A DNA stretch of 64,000 nt, taken from Halarcobacter sp. (GTDB lineage Bacteria; Campylobacterota; Campylobacteria; Campylobacterales; Arcobacteraceae). The notes beneath the pieces are model-generated. The model searched no databases. It saw only the letters and a list, made by a program, of their open reading frames with translations, and had not been told where the DNA came from. Made by a program: the position numbers and the translations under genes. The DNA lies in contig JAQYVX010000011.1 of NCBI GenBank assembly GCA_030145305.1, positions 1 through 64,000 of the forward strand, given 5' to 3'. Each line of letters opens with the position of its first letter. Position 1 is the stretch's first letter. This document shows positions 38,575 through 45,721 of this stretch, piece by piece.

Positions 38575-39587
38575 TGTTATTTAATTATAGACTTTTTAAC
38601 CATGATGTTGCAAAGTTACAAATCTTTTTAGAACATACTGTTTTAGAAGTATGGTGTAAGTCAGATACTAATAGTGAATTCTCAACTGACTTATTACATT
38701 CTGAGTATACTATGCTATATCGGACAAGAAATAAACTTCACAAAGATATTGAGGAAATATTTAATATTTTTAAAACTTTATCTAATGTAAAAAAAGAAAG
38801 AATAAAAGAGATTTTTATAAATAATAATAAAATTGAAGAATTATGTAAAGGATTAGGAAATGGTATATTTTATAAAGAAATTAAAGATGAAATAGATGAA
38901 AGCTTAGCTGATAAACTAAAAGCATTTAACAACTATTTATACAATTTTTTAGATAAAAAAGATGCTTCTTTTGTAGGAAACTTTGACTCATTAACTGATT
39001 ATTATAAAAAGCTTGTTTCTCAGTTGCCAGCTAGTATATGCCCCTTTTGTGGAATTGAAACTATCAAATCTAAAAGGTTAAGTAGAAGAGATGCATACGA
39101 TCACTACTTACCCAAATCACTATTTCCTTTTACAGCTGTAAATGTTAACAATTTAGCTCCAATGTGCAAAGAGTGTAATGAAGATTGGAAAGGTGATAAT
39201 AATCCTATTAAAACAAATAAAGATGGAGGAGATAATAGAAAAACATTTTATCCATTTAGCTCTAATTTATATGATTTGAAAGTTTCAATAACACGATTAG
39301 AAATAGACCCTTTATTTGATGAAGATGAACATAATATTGAAATAGAGTATAGTTGTGAAGGTCATGATGAAGAAGTTGATACATGGTTACAATTATTTAA
39401 TATTAATGAAAGATATGATGATTGTATAAGAACAAAACTTCAATACTGGCTTGAAAATTGGCGTATAATAAATGATGAGAGTAATAATCAGAAAAAAATT
39501 GAATATACTCAAAATAAGAAAGATAATAAATTTATCGATACAAACTTTTTAAATTTAGCAGTACTTGAAGCAAGAGAAAATTTATAG
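38574..39587 (+). CDS. HNH endonuclease, partner of the AAA ATPase (PtuB-like)
   Basis: 337 residues. HNH zinc-finger nuclease core: CPFCG (about Cys155/Cys158), DHYLPKS (catalytic His about 176), VNNLAPMCKECNEDWKGDNNP (Asn about 191, Cys pair about 197/200). The first 150 residues are helical and charged, presumably contacting the ATPase; the C-terminal 110 are acidic, unknown. One-base overlap with the ATPase stop shows tight coupling, as in Septu ptuA-ptuB. Likely cleaves invading nucleic acid; substrate unproven. Confidence 0.85.
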   Translation: MLFNYRLFNHDVAKLQIFLEHTVLEVWCKSDTNSEFSTDLLHSEYTMLYRTRNKLHKDIEEIFNIFKTLSNVKKERIKEIFINNNKIEELCKGLGNGIFYKEIKDEIDESLADKLKAFNNYLYNFLDKKDASFVGNFDSLTDYYKKLVSQLPASICPFCGIETIKSKRLSRRDAYDHYLPKSLFPFTAVNVNNLAPMCKECNEDWKGDNNPIKTNKDGGDNRKTFYPFSSNLYDLKVSITRLEIDPLFDEDEHNIEIEYSCEGHDEEVDTWLQLFNINERYDDCIRTKLQYWLENWRIINDESNNQKKIEYTQNKKDNKFIDTNFLNLAVLEARENL

Positions 39588-39595
39588 GAACCATT

Positions 39596-40894
39596 ATGGG
39601 TTTATCTGAAAAAACAAAAAAAATAATCTGGGGACAATTTGCAGGAAGATGTGCTATATGCAAAGAAAAAGTAATTCATGAAAATGAAGATGGAAATAAG
39701 TCTTTATTTGGAGAAGTGGCTCATATAATAGGTGAAAAGAATGGGTCAGCTAGATTTTCAAATAGAGTGGATATAGAGTATAGGAATAGTGAAGAAAATC
39801 TTATGCTGTTATGTGCAAACCATCATACAGTGATAGATAAAGATGAAAATGTAAATGACTATAGGGTAGAAAAATTACATCAAATAAAAGACGAGTATTT
39901 AAATTGGTTAGAATCAAGTCTGAGTAAAAGTGTAAAATGGGATGTAAATTTAGCACATTTATTTTATTTAAATATTCCTAGATTAAATGAAGTAGCTCTA
40001 AAATATGGATATAAAGTTAATTTACAAAAATATAATGAAAGACAGAATTTACATTCCCATGGATGGGATTTAAATTATATTATGTTAGCTTATGAAAAAC
40101 TATTTAAGAATTTACGAATTGATGCTTTAGACTTTAATAGGCTTAGTGTTATACATGAAAGTTTTATTGGGAGATTAGTATATTTTGAAAGAATTAAGTT
40201 TAGAACAAAAAATATTGATTATATTTCTGGTCAAGAAACAAATGAAATAAATTATAATTTTACAGGAGATTTAAAAAAAGACCCTCATATATATTTTACC
40301 CATTACAACGGATGGAAATTAGTTTTAAATATAAATAGGAATTGGGTTACAACAGATACAGCTTTTTCATATTTTAGACCAAGTGGTGGAGTAAGTACAT
40401 TTAGCGGTTTCTTCCGAATTATAAATGTAGATTATTCTGAAAATATAATTTTTGGATCTCCATTCACAATAGGCCTGACTCCTAGTCCTTGGGATAATAT
40501 GGTGGAGGAAAAGCATAGAGAAGGAATAAAAGAGAAAAGAGACAATATTAATGTAAATATTGTAGAAGAAAACAATAATTTAGGAGGCTTAGTCGATTTT
40601 AAAAAAGCAAAAAAAAGAGCCCAATATTTTGACTTTGCTGATCAAACATGTGATTTTTGTAAAAGAATATTAGCTAATGATAAATATATGATTGATGGAG
40701 GAACATATCAAGGTCCCTGGGCATATATGTGTGTAGGTTGTTTTGAAAAAAATGGCTATGGCATAGAGTGGGGAGTTGGACAATTATTTCAAAATTTAGG
40801 TTCAGAAGGATGGTTATTAGTAGCTGGATATGATAAAAATGAAAATGCGATTGAAGACAATTTTGAAAATTATAATTTTAAGGAATTTTTATGA
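39596..40894 (+). CDS. Second HNH endonuclease with C-terminal Cys cluster
   Basis: 432 residues, unrelated in order to the preceding HNH protein. N-terminal HNH domain: CAIC (19-22), AHIIGEKNGSARFS (about 42), then SEENLMLLCANHHTVIDKD (about 67-85), of the type often fused to sensor domains. The middle (115-340) is not recognised: it includes FTHYNGWKLVLNINRNW and SYFRPSGGVSTFSGFF, beta-rich. The C-terminus has CDFC (about 352) and MCVGC (about 379-382), a likely zinc ribbon, ending GYGIEWGVGQLFQ. It starts eight bases after the HNH gene with RBS AGGAA. May be an effector or a separate defence gene. Confidence 0.8.
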   Translation: MGLSEKTKKIIWGQFAGRCAICKEKVIHENEDGNKSLFGEVAHIIGEKNGSARFSNRVDIEYRNSEENLMLLCANHHTVIDKDENVNDYRVEKLHQIKDEYLNWLESSLSKSVKWDVNLAHLFYLNIPRLNEVALKYGYKVNLQKYNERQNLHSHGWDLNYIMLAYEKLFKNLRIDALDFNRLSVIHESFIGRLVYFERIKFRTKNIDYISGQETNEINYNFTGDLKKDPHIYFTHYNGWKLVLNINRNWVTTDTAFSYFRPSGGVSTFSGFFRIINVDYSENIIFGSPFTIGLTPSPWDNMVEEKHREGIKEKRDNINVNIVEENNNLGGLVDFKKAKKRAQYFDFADQTCDFCKRILANDKYMIDGGTYQGPWAYMCVGCFEKNGYGIEWGVGQLFQNLGSEGWLLVAGYDKNENAIEDNFENYNFKEFL

Positions 40895-40937
40895 AAATTC
40901 ATGAAAAATATTTTAAAAGACTAATAGTTTTTATTGG

Positions 40938-40943
40938 TATAAT
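40938..40943 (+). promoter_or_regulatory. Putative -10 box for the rhuM-like gene
   Basis: TATAAT hexamer 45 bases before the chosen start, in the 93-base gap after the second HNH gene. It suggests rhuM can be transcribed separately from the hsdM operon. Confidence 0.4.
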
Positions 40944-40987
40944 TATTCCCATAAAATATCATTTTTAATTTGAAGGAAACTATCAAA

Positions 40988-41977
40988 ATGACTAATTCTA
41001 ATATACTTATATACCAAGCAGAAGATGGTAATACAAAAATTGAAACTCATCTTGTAGATGAAACAATATGGTTAAACCAAGAACAAATGAGTGAACTGTT
41101 TCAAAAAGCACGTTCTACAATTAATGAACATATTAAAAATATATATGAAGAAAAAGAGTTAAAAGAGATTCCTACTATGAAGAAATTCGGAAATCCCGAA
41201 TTTGCTAAAAAACCTACTAACTTTTATAATTTAGATGTAATCATATCAGTTGGATATAGAGTACGTTCACCACAAGGAACAAAATTTCGTCAGTGGGCAA
41301 CGCAAAGGCTTAAAGAATATATTGTAAAGGGTTTTACGATGAATGATGAACTTCTAAAACAAGCAGGTGGGGGAGATTATTTTGAAGAGTTACTTTCTCG
41401 CATTCGAGATATTCGTTCCTCTGAAAAAGTATTTTGGAGAAAGGTTCTTGATATTTATTCTACAAGTATTGATTATGACTCAAAAGCAGATACTTCAACT
41501 TTATTTTTTCAAACTATACAAAACAAAATGCACTGGGCAGCTCATGGGCATACCGCAGCTGAAATTGTTTATGAAAGAGCAAACAGCGACAATGAAAATA
41601 TGGGCTTGACTTCTTTTAAGGGTGAAAACCCTATTAAAAAAGAGATTGAAGTAGCGAAGAATTATCTTAATGAAGAAGAACTCAATATTCTTAATCGAAT
41701 GGTAACCGCCTATTTAGAAATAGCAGAGCTACAAGCTTTAAATAGAAAGCCCATGTATATGAAAGACTGGATTGAGAAAATTGATGACTTTTTAAAAATG
41801 ACAGGAAATGATATATTAACTCATTTAGGAACAGTCAGTCATAACCAAGCTTTGGAAAAAGCTAATAATGAGTATAAAAAATACAAAGAGAAAAGAAAAA
41901 ATGAATTATCAAATGTAGAAAAAGATTTTATAAAACAAATCGATAATACATCTAAAACTTTAAAAAAGAAAAAATGA
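40988..41977 (+). CDS. RhuM-family protein
   Basis: 329 residues. Matches the RhuM family found in Salmonella SPI-3 and next to many restriction loci: LVDETIWLNQEQMSELF, STINEHIKNIYEEKEL, NFYNLDVIISVGYRVRSPQGTKFRQWATQ, and the later QNKMHWAAHGHTAAEIVYERA. The N-terminus looks like a winged-helix/HTH DNA-binding domain. Biochemical role unknown. I start at ATG 40988 because the RBS GAAGGAA lies inside a longer in-frame TTG reading (40970). It may regulate or protect the neighbouring locus. Confidence 0.88.
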   Translation: MTNSNILIYQAEDGNTKIETHLVDETIWLNQEQMSELFQKARSTINEHIKNIYEEKELKEIPTMKKFGNPEFAKKPTNFYNLDVIISVGYRVRSPQGTKFRQWATQRLKEYIVKGFTMNDELLKQAGGGDYFEELLSRIRDIRSSEKVFWRKVLDIYSTSIDYDSKADTSTLFFQTIQNKMHWAAHGHTAAEIVYERANSDNENMGLTSFKGENPIKKEIEVAKNYLNEEELNILNRMVTAYLEIAELQALNRKPMYMKDWIEKIDDFLKMTGNDILTHLGTVSHNQALEKANNEYKKYKEKRKNELSNVEKDFIKQIDNTSKTLKKKK

Positions 41978-41995
41978 TTGATAGGTAGATTTATT

Positions 41996-42026
41996 ATTTC
42001 TTTTAAAAATAATTATGAAAAGAAAT
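41996..42026 (+). terminator. Weak hairpin after the rhuM-like gene
   Basis: ATTTCTTTT (41996-42004) with AAAAGAAAT (42018-42026), 13-base loop, 18 bases after the stop. Low GC and no T run afterwards, so only a tentative terminator. Confidence 0.25.
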
Positions 42027-42088
42027 TAATATAAAGTTTATACGTAAGAGTATAGAATCACTTCTCAAATATTTTATGAAGGAATATA

Positions 42089-42598
42089 ATGTCAAAAATA
42101 GGAATATTAGTTGCAAGTTCAAATAACAACTTGAAACTAGGAAAAAAACTTGCAGAGCTTGCGGGTGAAGAAAATGTAGAAGCAGAACTTATAAACTTAG
42201 TTGATTTAGAATTACCACTTTATAATACAATTGAAGAGCAAAAAAATGGAATCCCTGAAGTTGCAAAAGATTTAGCAATAAAGATTTTATCTTTAAAAGC
42301 TTTCATTGTTGTAGCTCCTGAGTACAATGGAGTTATGCCTCCTGTTTTAAATAATGCAATGTCTTGGACTTCAAGAGCAACTGATCATTGGAGAGATGCT
42401 TTTAATGAAAAAATTATTGGACTTGCTACACACAGTGGTGGTGGAGGACAAAAAGGTCTACAAGCTATGAGAATTCAATTTCAACACTTAGGTGCAAATA
42501 TTTTAGCAAGAGAACTTTTAACTACATATGAAAAACAATTAGATGAAGATGTTGCTAGAAATATGATTCAGCAACTAAATAAGCTTTCAAATCTTTAA
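42089..42598 (+). CDS. NAD(P)H-dependent FMN reductase family protein
   Basis: 169 residues, flavodoxin-like fold. The FMN phosphate loop is near GILVASSNNNLKLGKKLA. The family motif VVAPEYNGVMPPVLNNAMSW and the isoalloxazine-contacting THSGGGGQKGLQAMR are present. Likely a soluble flavin or quinone/azo reductase with NAD(P)H. Strong RBS (GAAGGA) and own upstream gap. It forms the right flank of the restriction-type island and ends at a bidirectional terminator. Confidence 0.9.
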   Translation: MSKIGILVASSNNNLKLGKKLAELAGEENVEAELINLVDLELPLYNTIEEQKNGIPEVAKDLAIKILSLKAFIVVAPEYNGVMPPVLNNAMSWTSRATDHWRDAFNEKIIGLATHSGGGGQKGLQAMRIQFQHLGANILARELLTTYEKQLDEDVARNMIQQLNKLSNL

Positions 42599-42606
42599 AA
42601 TAAATT

Positions 42607-42632
42607 ACAGCACTATAGTTATATAGTGCTGT
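42607..42632. terminator. Bidirectional terminator between convergent genes
   Basis: Perfect 11-bp stem ACAGCACTATA (42607-42617) / TATAGTGCTGT (42622-42632), loop gtta. It is 8 bases after the FMN reductase stop and 8 bases past the stop of the convergent membrane protein gene. T-tracts are short on both sides. Confidence 0.7.
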
Positions 42633-42640
42633 TTAATTAA

Positions 42641-43366
42641 CTAATTAATCTTTTCAAAGTATTCAGGATTATCTTCTTTTATCACTCTATAGGTTACTGA
42701 AAGGGCACTTACTATAAACACAGTTATAAAAACATCTAATACGGGATATAAAATATCAAGATGAGGAGAAATAATTTTAATTAAAAAACCAATAGCCAAC
42801 TCATATACAATTCCTAAAATTAATGCAAAAACAATTGGAAAAATAACTATAGTGAAGAACGTCAATAATTTATAATTTTTAGTATATTCCCATGCCTGAC
42901 TAATTGAAATTTCTTTATCAATTGCAATTGAAGGAAGTGCTAAAGAAAATCTGCTAAATAAAATAAGAGAAAAGAATATTGTCACCAATAGTGAAATTGA
43001 AGTGATTGCTTCTATATTAAACAGCAAAGGTATTGCCCCAAATGCCATTACTATTCCTATAATAAGCCCTATAAAAATTGATGTAATTAAAAAAGAGAAT
43101 TCACGTTTCCCAAATTTGAAAAACCCCCAAGTAGAAATACTATTTGAACCTAGTAAAAGAATTCTATGTGTAGTAATTGCTATTGTAATATTGATTAAAA
43201 GAGAAAGAACGATAATTGAAAAAGTGACGAAATTATCATTGCTATACATTCGTGAAATTTTATCTAAGATGATTATTAATAAAAGAGGTAGAAATAGAGC
43301 TTTTATCAAGACTTGATTGTTTTTGAAAACGGGAATAAATGTTCCGTTTATAATTCTTTTGTACAT
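42641..43366 (-). CDS. Six-helix integral membrane protein of unknown function
   Basis: 241 residues, mostly hydrophobic, with about six membrane segments. AIDKEISISQAWEYTKNYKLLTFF is a polar loop seen in several DUF-type membrane families; I do not recognise the family firmly. I start at 43366 because AAAGGAAAAGT directly precedes that ATG; the longer reading from 43423 adds an unlikely polar N-terminus. Monocistronic and convergent with the FMN reductase gene. Confidence 0.7.
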   Translation of the reverse strand: MYKRIINGTFIPVFKNNQVLIKALFLPLLLIIILDKISRMYSNDNFVTFSIIVLSLLINITIAITTHRILLLGSNSISTWGFFKFGKREFSFLITSIFIGLIIGIVMAFGAIPLLFNIEAITSISLLVTIFFSLILFSRFSLALPSIAIDKEISISQAWEYTKNYKLLTFFTIVIFPIVFALILGIVYELAIGFLIKIISPHLDILYPVLDVFITVFIVSALSVTYRVIKEDNPEYFEKIN

Positions 43367-43491
43367 ACTTTTCCTTTTGAGTTTGTAGTTTATTGGGTTT
43401 TGACTTAATAAAAAATATGTCAATTAATTATTGATTTTATTCTTCAAGTAAAATAAGATATAATATCCACAATTTAATACATAGAGAAAAC

Positions 43492-44409
43492 ATGGAACAC
43501 ATAATAAGCGCACTAATCCCTATTTTTTTACTTATTTTAATTGGATATTTATTTAAAAGAATAAAATTCCCATCAAATGAATTTTGGGCAAATGCAGATA
43601 AATTAACTTATTATGTTCTTATGCCTTCTTTACTTGTGTATAAACTTTCAACTGCTTCTTTAGATGGCTTAGATGCTATTGATTTTGTTCTTACAGGAAT
43701 TTTAGGAATTTTAGCAGTTCTTGTGGTAAATTTGATTTTGAATTCAAAATCAAAAACTTCAGGAGCTTCTTTTTCTTCAGTTGTACAAGGTGCGGTTAGA
43801 TTTAATACGTATGTTTATTTAGCATTAATTACAGCAATTTTTGGGGATGAAGGTATCGCTTTAGCTGCACTTCTTATAACTTTTGCAATTCCTCTTATAA
43901 ATGTAATTTGTATCACAATTTTTGCAGTATTTGTAAATGATAAGAAAGCAACTTTTTTAGGAATGCTAAAATCTATTATTACAAATCCTTTAATAATTGC
44001 TTGTATTTTAGGTGGAGGAATCAATTATCTTGATTTTACTTTGCCAATTATTACTCTAAATTTATTAAAAATATTAAGTGCCTCAGCTCTACCGATGGGA
44101 CTTTTATCAATTGGATTTTCTTTGGATTTATCTTCAGTTAAAGAAGCAAAAGCAGAACTTATAATCTCTTCTGTTTTGAAACTTCTAGTTATGCCTTTAT
44201 TTATGTATTTAATTGGAACTTATTTTGCACTTAACACAATTTTATTATCTATTGTGATTATTTTTGCAGCAATGCCAACGGCTCCTTCTTCTTTTATCTT
44301 ATCAAGACAATTAGGAGGTGATACTAGATTAATGGCTTCAATTATTACTTTTCAGACTCTTCTATCTGTTCTAAGTTTATCTCTTCTTCTAGGACTTCTT
44401 GCTCTTTAG
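43492..44409 (+). CDS. AEC family transporter
   Basis: 305 residues, about ten membrane segments in two halves. The auxin efflux carrier/malate permease family pattern is visible: FLLILIGYLFKRIKF..NEFWANADKLTYYVLMPSLLVYKL at the N-terminus, and MPTAPSSFILSRQLGGD near the C-terminus. Family members move organic acids or similar small anions; substrate unknown. Its last 65 bases overlap, on the opposite strand, the 3' end of the Sel1/TPR lipoprotein gene. Confidence 0.9.
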   Translation: MEHIISALIPIFLLILIGYLFKRIKFPSNEFWANADKLTYYVLMPSLLVYKLSTASLDGLDAIDFVLTGILGILAVLVVNLILNSKSKTSGASFSSVVQGAVRFNTYVYLALITAIFGDEGIALAALLITFAIPLINVICITIFAVFVNDKKATFLGMLKSIITNPLIIACILGGGINYLDFTLPIITLNLLKILSASALPMGLLSIGFSLDLSSVKEAKAELIISSVLKLLVMPLFMYLIGTYFALNTILLSIVIIFAAMPTAPSSFILSRQLGGDTRLMASIITFQTLLSVLSLSLLLGLLAL

Positions 44410-45304
44410 TTTGCAAGTTAATTTTTTCAAGAATTTTTTCACTCTCTTTATCACCTTTTGAGATTAAAATTTTAAGAAGCTTTATTCCTTCTTCTTTATT
44501 AAATCTATTACCTACACATTTTTCACAAAGGTATATTTTTGATAGTTTTTTTTGAGCATTTGTATAATCTTTTTTTGCAGCTTTTTTATAATATTCTAGT
44601 GCTTTTGCCTTATCTTGTGGAAAATCATTTTTGAAAAAACCATATTCGTAGATATTTCCTAAATGCATCAAAGTTGATACTTCACCTAATTCTTCTAAGC
44701 TTTCATATAATTCCACTGCTCTTTTAACATCTTGAATAATAATTGGTCTTATCATATAAATATTCGCATAAGCATAATCTTTTATACTTTTTATATCATT
44801 ATTTGATATTAATTTTTTATACCAATAAATAGACTTAATAGGGTCATCTATTTTATATATTTCTGCTAATTCTCTTTGGGCAAAGATATTATCTTCTTTT
44901 GCTAATTGAAGATAGATTTTGATAGCATCTTCTTTGTTTGAACTCAAAGCTTTTGTAAGAAGTTTTTTGTGAGGGTCTTGAATATCAATACTTTTATTTT
45001 GATTTATTTTATCTTCTAGTATTTTTGCTTTTAATAAGCCATTTACAAAATAAGAGTAGTTTTTTCTATAAAAATCGGCATATCTTTGTAAAGTTTCCTT
45101 ATTTTCTAACTTTTTAATTCTATCAAAGAGCTTTTCAAAAAAAATAATTTGGTCTTTCTTATAAATAAATTCATCAATAAGATAGAAATCTTTATTTTCC
45201 TTTTTTGTTAGTATTTTCTCTTCTTCAAGAGGTGCTTGAAATACTTTACTAGAACAACCAACAAATAGGATTAATAATGTTACAATTAAATAAATATTTC
45301 TCAT
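44345..45304 (-). CDS. Sel1/TPR-repeat lipoprotein
   Basis: 319 residues. Lipoprotein signal ending LFVGC (Cys about 17). Helical repeats follow, including Sel1-like units AQRELAEIYKIDDPIKSIYWYKKL and VSTLMHLGNIYEYGFFKNDFPQDKAKALEYYKKAAKKDYTNAQKKL. Presumably an envelope scaffold or protein-interaction lipoprotein; no partner is named. ATG 45304 (AAAGG six bases upstream) preferred over TTG 45310. The acidic C-terminal 21 residues lie in the antisense overlap with the AEC gene. Confidence 0.85.
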   Translation of the reverse strand: MRNIYLIVTLLILFVGCSSKVFQAPLEEEKILTKKENKDFYLIDEFIYKKDQIIFFEKLFDRIKKLENKETLQRYADFYRKNYSYFVNGLLKAKILEDKINQNKSIDIQDPHKKLLTKALSSNKEDAIKIYLQLAKEDNIFAQRELAEIYKIDDPIKSIYWYKKLISNNDIKSIKDYAYANIYMIRPIIIQDVKRAVELYESLEELGEVSTLMHLGNIYEYGFFKNDFPQDKAKALEYYKKAAKKDYTNAQKKLSKIYLCEKCVGNRFNKEEGIKLLKILISKGDKESEKILEKINLQTKEQEVLEEEINLEQIEESEK

Positions 45305-45367
45305 AGACAACCTTTTATATAATTGTTGTAATATTAATATATTCTTTGTTTTAAGGAGTTTAAAATA

Positions 45368-45721
45368 ATGGTTTTTTTAGTTATTTTTGGACTGATTGCA
45401 ATTGTAGTTATTGCTTTAAATATTATAGATGGCTCAAATTTAGAAAAAATTGAAAATCATTTCAAGGCTTTAAATTGCCAAAATGTGATTTATTCAAAAG
45501 GTATTTATAAAGGAATTTGTAAAGATGAAATCATGCAAATACCAAATGGTTTTTCTGTAAATTTAGAAGAAGACAAAAGAATTTTAAAATTAAATGAGAT
45601 TAAAAATCTAGATATAAAGAAACTAACAATTATTATAAATAATAGTTATAATATAGAATTTAAGAAAAAAGAAAATATGGATATTTTTTACATGAAATTA
45701 AAGGAAAAGAAAAATATATGA
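45368..45721 (+). CDS. Small single-span membrane protein, unknown function
   Basis: 117 residues: N-terminal hydrophobic helix (2-20, VFLVIFGLIAIVVIALNII), then a soluble part with two Cys (Cys38 in LNCQN and Cys50 in GICKDE). No family recognised. RBS AAGGAG. The stop overlaps the following AAA+ ATPase start by ATGA, so the two are probably functionally linked. Confidence 0.7.
   Translation: MVFLVIFGLIAIVVIALNIIDGSNLEKIENHFKALNCQNVIYSKGIYKGICKDEIMQIPNGFSVNLEEDKRILKLNEIKNLDIKKLTIIINNSYNIEFKKKENMDIFYMKLKEKKNI

Noticed and set aside
36943-39587. Gabija, OLD or Zorya assignment for the ATPase/HNH pair
   Set aside because: The ATPase has no TOPRIM domain, there is no UvrD-type helicase and no MotAB-like protein; an ATPase next to HNH fits Septu-like organisation best.
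33762-41977. Search for HsdR in or beside the cassette
   Set aside because: No DEAD/DEAH helicase motifs or PD-ExK nuclease reading frame of ~1000 residues exists on either strand.
33674-42088. Prophage or integrative element as explanation of the island
   Set aside because: No integrase, transposase, tRNA target, flanking direct repeats or phage structural genes are seen; base composition is close to neighbours.
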